The translations under genes and the position numbers were made by a program. Under the pieces are notes generated by a model. That model did no database searches. It had not been told where the DNA came from and saw only the letters and a program-made list of their open reading frames with translations. DNA of 64,000 bases from Ephydatia muelleri (lineage: Eukaryota > Porifera > Demospongiae > Spongillida > Spongillidae), in assembly GCA_013339895.1 (NCBI GenBank), contig JABACO010000022.1, positions 7,205,951-7,269,950 of the forward strand, written 5' to 3'. Positions 34,781 through 46,295 of the stretch are shown one piece after another. The first letter of the stretch is position 1; each line of letters starts with the position of its first letter.

Positions 34781-36619
34781 TGTAACAGTCAATCTCATTC
34801 ATTTCGACAACATCACTAACATAGGAAAACATAAATACCTTATATGGTGTTTCTTGGCATCCTTTGACCCCTATCACAGGGGTGCAGTACCTCTATAGAA
34901 CAAAGTGACAGGAAGTGAGTCAGGGAATTACTATTCATCTTGCTTCACAAAGGGGTCTATTCAGAACACTTGCTGTCTCTCACATTGCATTCATCCCACA
35001 TACTTTAAGCTTGTCCTCAAGCTTATAATCTAAACTTAGTACTAATTAAGAGATCATGGTTTGCATTGTGGGTCATGCCTTTGTGTCAGGTCCAAAGTAC
35101 ATGTAGATGGGGCCGCTTGTCTGTTAAATCTATTGGGAGCTGGACTGCTCGTGGAACATCTGCAACATTATCTGGTTGAAAAGCAGGATCTTCTGGCTGC
35201 ATGGGAACTGGAATCTGTTGGCACTGAAAAGTGTTTGATGCTTGCTGGTTCCCATCCAACCTCTCTTGACAGTGTGCTCTCCTTCTCCAGCGCCGTATTC
35301 TGTTAATGTGCACCGCTCTGGACCTTGCGACCTTCTGTGCTCAATTTGTATAGTTGTTAGGGAGTTAACCTTATTTACAACCCATCATCCATCTTCCCAC
35401 TTTGGATCCAATTTTCCAGCAGTTGGGTTTTGTAGCCAAACGGCATCACCTTCACCAAACTCCCTACTTTTGGTATGTGTGTCATAATGTTCCTTTTGCC
35501 ACTTTGCTTCTTGAACTATGTGACTCTTCACCATGTCACATAGCTCTGCCATCTTAACCCTGAGGTTGCTGTCATATGAGGTGGAATCCTATGCACTACT
35601 GTTAGTCATAGACGGCAGGGATGGTAGAACATGATCTTGTTCCAATTCATTAGTACAAATAGACTGAAACCAGTAGAAGCATTAGATGCTGATAATAGAC
35701 CTTCCATCAGAAGATTGAGGCTGCTCCACTGCAGCAACGCTTAATCTGTCTATCCTGTTTACTTGGGAAGACACCTGTTCTGTGAGGTGCCTAACATGGC
35801 CTTGAAGGGTATTGATTGCTGCTGTCTGTGAATCCTTTCCAACGTTTACAGATGCTACTGTGGGCCCGCTTGCTTGCTTGGTGCGAAAGTAACATGAGTA
35901 GTCGAGCTCAAGCCACTGCATCAGCTGCAATCATGACCGACAGAAAAGATGCATGACGATGAATGCAGTCATCGGGGAGCCCAGCAAATGGCTGTTGAAA
36001 TAAGATCCTGTCCTGACTGTCCGCATCAAGATTAGGCATAGCACCTTCCAGTAGGCGCTTCAATTCATGCACATACAGCAGTGCTGTTTCTCCAGGGTGT
36101 AGCTTCCATGCTGGAATTCAGCGAAAGTGTTGAATCCACTTGGCCTCAACTTCTCAATTAGTCTCTGCAGGTAGGTCCAGCCAGCATACCAACACTTCCA
36201 CAGTGTTGACAGCTTCTGCAGCATTGCATCTAGATCCCATTCATTTGCCGCAGAGCAAATCCCAAAACGCTGGATCCACTCAGAAGTCTCCTCCGGTAAA
36301 ACAACTAGGAACACTTATGTGACAATCGATCAACCATGAAGTGTTAATGCAAAGCTCACAAGAATTCGATAAGCTCATGCAGACAAAGAGTACTTACACA
36401 GCTTGCTTGGTACAAGAATGTAATGTGAGAGACAGCAAGTGTTCTGAATAGACGCTTTGTGGAGCATGATGAATAGTAATTCCCTGACTCACTTCCTGTC
36501 ACTTGTTCCATAGAGGTACTGCATCCCTGTGATAGGGGTCAAAGGATGCCAAGAAACACCATATAAGGTATTTGTGTTTCCTATGTTAGTGATGTTGTTA
36601 TAAGAGATTGACTGTTACA
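34781..36619 (-). mobile_element. Ty3/gypsy remnant between inverted LTR-like repeats
   Basis: Arms of about 200-215 bp at 34781-34996 and 36418-36619 are close inverted copies that begin TGTAACAGTC. Between them, on the minus strand, are gag-like scraps (36060-36314, LPEETSEWIQRFGICSAANE; 35682-35930). After a deletion of protease, RT, RNase H and most of integrase comes the integrase C-terminal region at about 35290-35600 (AELCDMVKSHIVQEAKW, FGEGDAVWLQNPTAGK). LTRs should be direct repeats, yet here they are inverted. No clear target duplication is seen. Confidence 0.7.
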
Positions 36620-37929
36620 AATGATCCTATTACATTGGTAGCAGAGAATGTCTTTACCTCTTAGCATTAATTCGCAGTGTACTGTAGGTGCATGGCTTTG
36701 GATTCAAATCATCACGTGCAATTTATTTTTCAATTGAACGATGGTGCCCAGTATACTAACCGCACATCTCCACAACTTCAGAAGCACCAGGTACTCTGAG
36801 GTCACTAAGGAAGTCACGTTGTTAGAGAGGCAACACTAAGTCTCAAACAACCTGTGTGATATTCTAATTGCACACCAAATGCACAGAATGGTGCCCAGTG
36901 TTCTAACCACACTGAGGTCACTACATCAGGTGGATCAGACACTCCGTGGTCACTGTCGGGATTGCTGTACAGAAATGGAAAGCATATACGTACTTGGCAG
37001 CAGTATCCAAATATGGCGCATGTACATCTATACGGCCGTTGCTTATACAAGTACATTTACGTACAGATAAATATTGTAGTTCGAATAAATAAAAGTCACA
37101 AAAGCAAACGCATGCGATGGACAACCACGAATATTATATTAGCAACAGCACGTAAGCAAACCATCTTGCCATAAAAATTCGTCATTAAACCATTTGGCAA
37201 TTTTAAATTCGATAACCAAACTGCAATAAAATTAATTGAAATAACCAGCGTATGCATTCACAAGGTACTAACATTAGACAGGAGTATGAATTCTAATCGG
37301 CTGCTGCCTAAGTGTACCGTTACACGCTATGTGTATATCAGACGCATACGACATAACAAGGTATGAAAGCTTCCATATGCATTACAAAGTTAAAATAACG
37401 ACCCTTGATAGTGTTTAGGGGGCGGTGCATATTCGTGCGCGTTTCAAGTTTTTTTTTCTTGTGGTGCTAGGCAGTGATGCCGCGGTTTGCCCGTCAACCG
37501 TTAAAAATCAGCGATACGTGACCGTGTCCGTGACCGGCAGAAAAGATGCATGACGTAATGTTGGCCGCGAATCACCGAACCGCCAGTTTTTTCAGCTACA
37601 TAACCGGGAACCGTCAAAACTTTACACGGTTATATATGTGCAATAAAATAATATTGGCAATCAATTTGCAGCTGCTTTTTTTTTTACAAATCCTGTTTAA
37701 TTTGCAGCTGCTTGTTTGCGAATCTCAGTCATCAGCCGCCGCTGTCTGGTGTAGCAATTAGCAATTGAACCATCTCGATCAACCATATCTAAATCTGATT
37801 CCTTAGGCTTAGCTAAACCTCAAGGTGAAGGATGTGAGGATCAATCAACTTTTGAAGACATCTCGGCTAGTGCGGGAGTGCCTGCCTCTAAAAAAAAAGA
37901 AAATGAAAGTCTCCCACTAGTGAAATGAA
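36620..37929. other. Mostly unassigned; probable 5' flank of BED hAT
   Basis: No supported gene. ATGGTGCCCAGT and CTGAGGTCACTA recur within 36740-36925, suggesting a partial local duplication. The part from about 37430 on probably belongs to the 5' end of the following hAT element. Confidence 0.35.
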
Positions 37930-38658
37930 ACCTTGCGCTTCTGCCGTGACAGATGGGCTTTGTGTGCTGTATGTCAAAAGGGAGGTGAAACTGTATGGAT
38001 TCCCCGTAGTGATGGGTCGACTACGAGGATGAAAAGGCATCTGATTGATGTTCGTAACACGTATGTTGTCTTCAATTTTATATATACGGCTCATCCATTG
38101 CGTAATTTGTATTCCAGTGAAGAGCCTAAGCAGATAGTTTCAATTGACTCCAAGGACGCTGCATCACAAGGGCATGCCACACGAGGAACGCTCAGTGGAT
38201 TTATTACCAAGCATTTTGTGCCACACTTCACCGCTGAGGAGCAAAAGCATGTATACTGATGGTCAAAGCACATTCTGCAGCAATCCTTCCAACATCAATC
38301 AATGACATTCTTGAATTTCGTCAGTACTTGGAGTACATTTCACATGGTGGATATTATCTTCCTCACTGAAACGGAGTTAGAGGATGGTACAATAAACACC
38401 TATGCATGTAGCGCTTACATGTAGCACATCCATAGAAATTATATTGTGGTTCCGTATACTTATACAGATTAAAGCTTCAGTACAGCATGCATCCTCTATT
38501 GCTCTGACAACTGATGGTACTGGAACTCACACAGGAGAGTCCTATGTTGCGGTTACAGGGCACTGGATTGATAGAATCCCGACACAACACAAAGCCTGGG
38601 CAAATATACCTGGAAGTTGGTGTCTGCTGTGCTGTCAGTTTCAATTGATAATGGTAAT

Positions 38659-38734
<76 letters not shown>

Positions 38735-39670
38735 ACACACACACACACACAAACACACAATATGTTTGTGCTGCTTTTACATCATCTCTGTACATGTATC
38801 TTATTGTAGAATCACACACTGCAGACAACATTGCGCAATTGCTTAAGGATTGCACGCAATTGAGGTATCAAATGGGGACAAGGCTGGACAGTATCACCAC
38901 AGATAATGGTGCCAATCTTAAAGCCGCTGTGCAGATACTACTGAATTAGGACATCACAGAAGAGAATCCAGCTTGTACCTGCCGCACATTTAGCCTTGTT
39001 GTGAAAAATTCTATCAACCCATGCAAAAAGGTGTGTTGGTGTTGATAAATGTTACATACAACTACACATTATCGTCTTGCAGGTTCCTCATCATGACGCT
39101 AGAGATTTTATACAGATGTTCGGTGATTTAACAAGCTCAATTAAAAATAGTTCTCAGCGGTTGGAGCACTTGAAAAGACTGCAGACAAAACAAATTGAGG
39201 AAAACCAGCAGGCAATGGAGCTCATCAGTGATGGTAATAGTACATAGAATGGTATCATTTAACATTATTTACAGATGTCACACTCAGTCCTGATGATTTA
39301 ATGCGCTCTAAGGCCTTAACGGTTATTAAAGATATAGTCACTCGTTGGAATTCGACATTCAATATGTTGGAGAGATTTTTAGCACTGAAGCCCTATATAC
39401 AGGAAGTTTGTAAGAAATACAATCCTTATCATGCACCTACTGAGCAACAATGGCTTTCAGCACACAAGCTGGTATGTTTCTATGATAGTATGTCTGTGTA
39501 AACAAACCTTATTTCTATACACTAAAACCCTTATGAGAAATGTCAGTTTTCTTTGAAGGGGAAAAGTATCCCACACTGTCAGGTTTATCTCGACTGATAT
39601 CAACATTGAACACAGCTCTTGGATCGAATATTCCACCTCCTACTTGGAATTTAGGTTTGGTTTTCATTGT
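37930..39670 (+). pseudogene. BED-finger hAT transposase with small introns
   Basis: Exon 1 (to 38060) has a BED-type finger (CAVCQKGGETVWIP, GSTTRMKRHL); the last expected histidine position reads R. A 57-nt intron (38061-38117) follows. Exon 2 gives GTLSGFITKHFVPHFTAEEQ and then, after a frame change, DILEFRQYLEYISHGGYYLP. The core continues with SIALTTDGTGTHTGESYVAV near 38490. A CA-rich intron (about 38652-38809) leads to DNGANLKAAVQILL and IVTRWNSTFNMLERFLALKP (39330-39390). A last scrap at 39555-39655 reads EGEKYPTLSGLSRLISTLNT. The C-terminal dimerisation domain was not found. Frameshifts, a stop in LPH-stop-N and a stop at 38947 make it inactive. Confidence 0.85.
38659..38757. repeat. 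(CA)n microsatellite inside a hAT intron
   Basis: About 45 CA units flanked by a GTAATC donor-like sequence and a TTATTGTAG acceptor. It expands the intron of the BED hAT. Confidence 0.95.
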
Positions 39671-40293
39671 GAATAATGTTTAATGTGTACATACATGTAT
39701 ATTTATAGGTGTTAATGCATGAAAAGACGATTCTGATTTATAATAGTGAGACTAGGGTGGCAACAGTAGGTTGGGTTAAAGCTGTCACAATATCCCAGTA
39801 CAATTGACAGAATAGCTGTCTTTGGATTAACTTCATGTTAGATTCTTGAAGAATGCATATGGGCATGAAGATATGATCATCCCACTATATATACAGTATA
39901 CATTATAGTTAGTGACATAAGGCATGACTTCCATGTTACCGCGTATAATGACCGTGATCACAACAACTACACTGCATGTAGCTTTCTTTGACTATTTCTA
40001 GTTCTTCTTTCAGTGCAAATATGTCATGCCATTATGATAATCAGAAAATATTTAAAATGCAACTACATGTATGTCCTCTCAATGTATTGGAAATTTCTCT
40101 ACATGTATATGGTCTCATCAACGCCCTTTTCTGTGCAGGCTTAGATATTTACGTCAATTTCAGAAAATAGATTGCCCAATACTATGTAATAGGTATAATA
40201 TACAGCAGTATTATCACTCGAATTAGCGTTCGGTTCCATGCATGCAGTCGTCGCGAGTAGCTCTTAATAAGATTAAGTACATGTAGACTCATT
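39671..40293. other. Spacer before GPCR 3' end, no gene seen
   Basis: AT-rich. No coding evidence on either strand. Confidence 0.4.
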
Positions 40294-42518
40294 CTATATC
40301 CGACTCATCACCGTATTCTGCCGCATTATTCTTTTCGGTGGATTTTTCTGATTAACTCCGCTCTTTAGCGCTGATATCCTTTTGAGAACGGGCCAAACAG
40401 GAGGCAGGAGAAGCAAGAATATGCAGAGATAGACGATCAGGCTAAGAACGAGGCACTGAATGCCATAAGATAAGGAAATATTCAAAGCTCCGATACTTGA
40501 CGTGATGAAATATGTGGCCGCGCCTACTATGCCGGTGAGGGTTAACAGATAAGCAAGCAGAATGACGCTGTGGGTCTGAAAATCCTTCATGATAACATTT
40601 CGGTTTAAAAACGCCAATACCACACAAGAGGCTAGGAGGGTTGCCTCGAAAATAATTGCAGCCGCAAACCAATACGCCTGATATCCTCAGTGTCACAGAA
40701 ATCCTCGAGAAGTATGACGAACGTCTCTCCGGATGGGACAGTGCTGTTTGTGGCTTGTCGGACAAGCGGATGGGACCACGTCCAAGCTGTTAAAAGAACT
40801 GCACTCGCTAATACTAATCCAACAATAATGCCTGCTAGTAAGTTATCTTTCAATTTCAATACTAGTCTTCGATTATCTCCTTTGATCGATGCCGTGAAGA
40901 TGCAGTAAAGTCTACATGTCTTCACGCATACTGTAGATAACACCAGAGTCAGTCCCAATATCAAGCACCATGGAAACACGTTGCATAGGACCGTTTTCGC
41001 CCGGATATTGAATGAAGCCAATTCTCCACTCGTGTACACGACCTCGGCAAACAGAATGAAGTAGCACCCGACGTAAGCAAAGTGGTTGAGATTGGAACTC
41101 GAAGCTTTGATGGACGGGACATTCCAATACACGGTGTTAAGCACATGTATCCCTACCAATACGACAAGAGGAACCACCACCCCTATTGCAACCACCACTG
41201 TCGCCAAGGGGATGGGAGTGGTCCTGTGGATCCTGTCGAAATCGGTAGATACAAACGCAACGGCGACGTCTTTACAGTGAAGTGTACCGTTCAGCAAGGT
41301 AGCAAATGTTGAATTAATACCGAATTCTTCGGAATACTGAAGAAGAGAGGTTATGACTGCCGAAGGGTATCCAGTATTTGGATCGAACTGTACCATTGTC
41401 CCAGCCATTCCAGCAAAACTCAAATTCATTATTTCCTGTTGAATTATCGAGGCGATAGAGTGATTACCGGAAGTGTAATCCGAAAGTGAGAGATTCCTCT
41501 CCATCAGCGGGCGGATAGAACGGTTAAGCGCTAATGCCAGTGCCAAAGTCGCGTCAAATGTGAGAACGCATTCCACAATAGCCGTAACGTCAGAGCAGTT
41601 TTCGAAAGGGTCATAGTCGCTAATGCCGGGAACAGGTGTTATCGTATCGAGGGGTGGCAACTTGTCGATTACAGCAGACACGCTGCGATTTAGAGCCGAC
41701 GCCATTTGATCTTGGTCACACGTGTACTCTGTATTGGTGTACACGATGGATACATTGCCCAGCGGATCATTTGCCGTAGCAGGGTCCACTAAGATCCATT
41801 GGTAGCGAGGATAGGTCATATTCATGTGGTAGGCCAGACATAGCACCTTCTCTTGAAGCTCTCGTCCGAGAAAGGACACGATAACCCTCACGTACGTAGC
41901 TTTCAGTCCCTCTAATGGAAAGTAAGTTAGTGACACATACGATGTGAATGCGAACTCCACCGTATAATCCTTCATAGCAATGAGAAACGTCTGATACGAA
42001 TCAACGTATTCTGGCACGGAGGGGTCATAGAGGATCCCAATGCGACTCCATCCATTGTGATCGATTAAAGCGGCAATAGCGGCCACGCTGAGAAATTTTG
42101 GAGTGTTGATGCCAAAGCTGTAAGGGTAGAGTGTGCGATTCGAAAGAGCGTATGAGGTGGCGAGACGGATGTTGATCAAGGATATCTGCGGGAGTCCTAG
42201 GAGAGAACCGACCACTTGGGCCACGCTAGAGCATTCGGGGCCAACAATGGCAATCACTTGTTTGTCGCTGTAGTACAAGTTGCGGACCAGGTTAGCGACA
42301 CCGTTCCAACTGATGTCGCAGTCATCGCTGGCTTCGATAAGGTCTAACTTGTATCCGGGTATGATCGACTCGCTGTTGATGAGATCTATAGCGTAGCGGC
42401 TACCTTGGTCGACAGACGAATTCGTTGCACTGTCCGGATAGGTGAGAAATGAGAGAAGGTACAAGGTCTTATCTGGTGAAGGTTGAGCTTCTACGTGCAC
42501 TTGAAGTAACAGAGACAT
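40294..42518 (-). CDS. Class C GPCR, GABA-B/metabotropic type, single exon with one frameshift
   Basis: Residues about 15-430 form a Venus-flytrap ligand-binding domain (LYLLSFLTYPDSATNSSVDQ, IAIVGPECSSVAQVVGSLLG, SFGINTPKFLSVAAIAALID, WSRIGILYD) with many N-glycosylation sites. Seven hydrophobic helices follow: TPIPLATVVVAIGVVVPLVV, LNHFAYVGCYFILFAEVVYT, WCLILGLTLVLSTVCVKTCR, LLAGIIVGLVLASAVLLTAW and three more. The KTCRLYCIF motif after helix 3 matches the KTWR-type motif of GABA-B receptors. At about 40680 the frame shifts by one base: helices 1-4 lie in the frame ending at 40632 and helices 5-7 in the frame ending at 40294. No intron signals surround the shift, so it is a 1-nt deletion, either genuine or a sequencing error. 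The start at 42518 is the only in-frame ATG after an upstream stop; the N-terminal hydrophobic stretch is short for a signal peptide. The tail is short and basic. It acts at the plasma membrane, coupling an amino-acid-like ligand to G proteins. Confidence 0.85.
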
Positions 42519-43329
42519 AGAATTCCACTTAGTGACATTTTAACGAATGACGTAGGAGATAAACACGATATGCCCCAAATCTAAATTGCACAGGTAATGA
42601 GTCACATGAGCTTTTAAAGCAAAAATGGATAGAGGAGTGACTCGCCTCCGCGAATCGCAAAAGTTTCCGAATCGATTACACATGCAGCGCTGAGATGGAT
42701 ACATGTAATTTCAGCAATATGAATTTATCAACACGGCGAACTCAGAGTGTGATGAGCAGTCTTGTTCCATGCAGACTGCCTAAATGATCGCATGCAGTAA
42801 ACATTTTATATTCAGGCATTCCTGGAAACGAGACTATACTATAGAGTGGTAGACTCGTTGAAATGTAGCGCACTAGAAACTTGTACGTATAATTCTATTT
42901 GTCTTTGTGTTTATTGATGTTGTTTTTAAGTTGCTCTGTAGAGGGGTTAATTCTTTGTGATGACCATTACTATTTAAAATAAGAGAGTACTTCATATCTT
43001 AGTATTTTCCTTTCTTTTTCCCCATCCGTCCAACAACAAACGCGCATCTAATGTGTGGATTTTCTATCTTGTAAGTCCCTCCTACGCCACACAATGTTGA
43101 CCAAGTTGAATATGGGGTTGCTGATGCACATCTGTAGAACGTGAATAAAGTAGCAAAATCTGAAGGCACACACACACACACAAACACACTCACTCACACA
43201 CACGTGCACATGTGTGACACTTACACAAAACTGTTACGTCCTCGAAATATAACGGTGTGCATGAAATGATCACAGAAAATAAGACTGTGCATTGTGCCAG
43301 ATAACCTATATGCAAGCTAACTGCACAGT
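42519..43329. other. Upstream region of the GPCR, no other gene
   Basis: Probably contains the GPCR promoter, but no clear TATA box or initiator could be chosen. It also contains a short CA repeat (43168-43206). Confidence 0.4.
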
Positions 43330-43331
43330 TT

Positions 43332-43363
<32 letters not shown>

Positions 43364-43364
43364 G
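43330..43364. repeat. (GTT)n microsatellite
   Basis: Twelve tandem TTG/GTT units. Noncoding. Confidence 0.95.
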
Positions 43365-43699
43365 ATTGAAGCTTTTATAATGCTTTATTTTAGTGCTGGT
43401 ATAGTTGCTCATTTTGTGTCATCAGTGCAGTGAATAGAAAGTTGGTGGTCTAGGCTGAGAGCCTGCACGTCTGATTAATTAGATTTCAAGTTTCTTTTTG
43501 TGTGTGCATGCGTGCATGGCTCACTGCAGGGGCTAGTTGAAAATGCAAGGGTTGTTTTTTATGCATGAAGACAGAAATGTACGCAACATCTTGCGACATA
43601 TGTGCAGACAACAATTGTTAGCACAGATCTGCTATAAAGCGTGTCATTGCTTCTTTGGTATATATATAGCATGCAGTGAGATAAAACAATTCATTCTAT

Positions 43700-44192
43700 G
43701 ACTTGGGTGTGTACTTCAACATGTTAATCAGGGACGTCCGTTGGGACCACCAACGCGGAAGTCCCAGCTTAACATCTACAGTTGGGCGTACTACGCACGG
43801 CCTAATCAAATTACAACGCAAGCCAAACTTCGATTATGGCGGCGGCAAGAAAAGAGAAGAGGAGGAATTAGTATTCTGTTCGGACAAAAAGATAAATCCT
43901 CTGATCAATTGCAAGTCATTGATAATCATCATCACATTGAAGTCGAATTTCAGAGGTATCCTAAAGGAAGTTGAAATTAATTTTAGAAGAGATGATCCAA
44001 TGGAGTGGTGAAGAAAGCATGAACTATACTTCCCTCATGTAGCAAACTGGCAAGGAAATTTATAGCATTGACTGCACCTTCAGAAAGGGTTTTCTCCACA
44101 GCAACAAATATACTCCAGACGAAACAATGGAACCTATTACCTATCCAGCTAGCTAAATGCATTCACCTAAGGCATAATGCTAAGTGGTTTTA
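43700..44192 (+). pseudogene. hAT transposase C-terminal fragment
   Basis: The end of the first frame reads EINFRRDDPMEW. The next pieces read KHELYFPHVA, then LARKFIALTAPSERVFS and CIHLRHNAKWF. This matches the hAT pattern DPLEWWK...FP.LA.LA..YL...PSERVFS...I.LRHN.KW. It has one stop and one frame change and lacks the N-terminal part. Confidence 0.8.
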
Positions 44193-44269
44193 ATTGCTAT
44201 GTCGCTGCATGCACATGGTTACGCCGTGTACCATTCTCATATATCTGCTGAATTTTAGTAAATTGCTAA

Positions 44270-44436
44270 ATTGTATTCATCTTATCTCTAATCAGATAGT
44301 CAAGTTGCAGTGGAGAACCTCTTACCTTTGCTAACGAACTACGATACATGCAATTGAGTTTTAGCTGTTCTTGCAAAGGTAAGTGGTTCTCCAATGCAAC
44401 TTGACTATCTGATTAGAGATAAGGATGAATACAATT
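44270..44436. repeat. Hairpin element, ~62-bp arms
   Basis: 44270-44331 and 44373-44436 are near-perfect inverted repeats that share TTATCTCTAATCAGATAGTC and AACTTGACTATCTGATTAG in opposite sense. The spacer is about 41 nt. It is a small MITE or foldback sequence. Confidence 0.8.
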
Positions 44437-44607
44437 AGTGGGGTAGCGTGACCCTTGGCAAACAACACTGACAGTTTTCCTAACTCCCGATGAATATGCT
44501 ATAGCGTTATCTAATAAAAATTGTAAAGTCTGCACCGTGTTAAAGTTTACGTATTGTATAAAATTTTTGCAAAGTGGAAAATTTTTATCAATGCAATGTT
44601 TTTATCT

Positions 44608-44821
44608 TTAACTCTTTCACGGGCAACGGAACAATATTGCGCATAGGTGCTGTATTAAGCCACTCCGTTTATCTAAATCCTTAACACTTTTGTAGTGACA
44701 ACACATTTGAAAAGTTGTTTGTAGGTCATATTAGCGTAAGTTTTTTGCAAACTTGGTTTTCCTGCAACGCGGAAATGTTTATTTCGCGTACAATAATTGG
44801 CTTTGCCCGCGGAAGAGTTAA
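44608..44821. mobile_element. 214-bp MITE with TTAA flanks
   Basis: TTAACTCTTTCACGGGCAA at the left and TTTGCCCGCGGAAGAGTTAA at the right form imperfect inverted ends with TTAA outermost. This is the hallmark of piggyBac/Kolobok-type insertion. The internal part has GCGCATA and CGCGGAAATG words and no gene. Confidence 0.7.
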
Positions 44822-45018
44822 TTAGAGTGGGTATACAATTGTGTGTAAGTGTTGGTTCTGAACTGACTAATCCACTACAACATCTATTGAGAACAAGAGT
44901 TCAAAGGCCGTAGGCGCTTGGGCTGCATTGACCAAGTCACTCATATTGTAGAAAGCATAGGTGAGTAGAGTTGTTCGCACATGGGTTGGAACACTGATCC
45001 CGATTGGCCAGGGTTTGT
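44822..45018. other. Spacer, nothing recognised
   Basis: Short sequence downstream of the minus-strand unknown gene remnant. It may be its 3' untranslated part. Confidence 0.35.
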
Positions 45019-45583
45019 TCAAAGGGTCCAAGGTGATTGGCCACCATTAGTCAGCTGGGTGAAATCAATGTGTTGATCCCATTCCCAAGTGTGGGTCGCC
45101 GAGGTATCCGATCCAGCATCAAACTTGAACCAATGCTCTTTATGGACTTTGACTGATGACAGACAGGGTATTTGGACAGTTGGACTAGCGAGATCAGCTT
45201 GACTGAGGAACACAGCGGCACCCAATCCAGGGATTAGTAGGCCTTGTTGGTATAATGCAGTCCGACCAGCTTCTTGTTCAACTCCTCCAAACTGAGTAGC
45301 GCCAGTGATCCAATCTGCCGTCCAAGAATCATCGTGCACAGTGTATCCAGCTAGGAGGTCCAAAGAGTATTGACAGAGCCAGTGTCAACCTTGATAGGGT
45401 TGGCATACCATTCTGGCAACACTGCACCATCTTGATTGTTCTGTGGACACACTCCAATCTTGTTGGTGAGTGGATCTGGAGTAGAAGTGTTATTGGTGGG
45501 CACATTTCCAGGAAGTCTGAAACCGCTAAAAACGTAGTGAAACTGATGCATGGAGAATGTAATGCATTATTCAAATCCCTGAA
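45019..45583 (-). pseudogene. Unrecognised protein-coding remnant
   Basis: Two minus-strand frames are collinear. 45351-45551 includes GFRLPGNVPTNNTSTPDPLT and DGAVLPEWYANPIKVDTGSV. 45019-45363 includes AGYTVHDDSWTADWITGATQ, IPGLGAAVFLSQADLASP and HKEHWFKFDAGSDTSATHTW. The join near 45360 needs a one-base shift. Composition is that of a folded, tryptophan-rich beta protein, not a repeat artefact. Upstream, TTTTCAG at about 45584-45590 looks like a splice acceptor. No family is recognised. It could be a host gene exon, a captured gene or a structural-type protein from a mobile element. Confidence 0.5.
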
Positions 45584-45590
45584 AATCAAT

Positions 45591-46040
45591 TTTAAAAAAG
45601 AAAAAGAGACTAATCAGTACAATGAAGAAAAGATACTGTTTGTGAATTTTTGTATTTAGAAGATCACATTAAGCGTTATTACAGAGGATTTTATATTTAT
45701 ACTTCTGGCTGAATTTAAATTAATTAATTACCATAATTTAGCGTATTTTGTTAAAAAAAGCCGTATCGTATATAGCAAAGTAGGTAAAAATTGAAAGTAG
45801 GGTGTCTTGTACTAAACAATAGTAGTAGTAAATATTTACAGAAGCTTTTTAGGAAAATATAATTTGACAATGACATATTTGAATTTATATACAGGCATAG
45901 CATCACATTTATGCTTTACATATTCACTGTAATCTTTCTATGTGATTTATACATTTTTATTGTTCTCTCCAAGTCTGAACCAGCTATGTGGCCCTCTAAG
46001 TACCTGAACATAAATTCTCCGGCCTTATTGAAGTAATTGC
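45591..46040. other. AT-rich spacer, no gene
   Basis: Very AT-rich, with no coding or repeat signal recognised. Confidence 0.45.
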
Positions 46041-46295
46041 ATATGGGACAGTTTCCGCGAAAATTGCCCCACGGTTAAAATGTTATAAAAATGCATCGCG
46101 TTTGAATCGCTATAACGTCCCAACGGATAACGCTATCGACTTCCTATCAACATATCATACTACACCATTGCACTATGAAGCGTTGAAAATAGAAAGTCGA
46201 TAGCGCTATCCGTTGGGTAGTTATAGCGATTCAAACGCGATGCATTTTTATAACATTTTAACAGTGGGGCAATTTTCGCGGAAACTGTCCCATAT
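46041..46295. mobile_element. 255-bp palindromic MITE, TATGGGACAGTTTCC ends
   Basis: Both ends read TATGGGACAGTTTCCGCG as inverted repeats. The palindrome extends inward through ATGCATCGCGTTTGAATCGC for about 110 bp per arm with few mismatches. The arms encode nothing. It is a shorter, better preserved relative of 12168-12707. Confidence 0.85.

Noticed and set aside
35061..35487. Plus-strand frames over the gypsy integrase remnant
   Set aside because: The minus strand reads recognisable integrase sequence; the plus frames are its complement.
35934..37553. Shared word CAGAAAAGATGCATGACG at 35940 and 37534 as a possible target duplication
   Set aside because: About 20 bp, imperfect, and not placed at the ends of any element recognised here; it may be chance or an older repeat.
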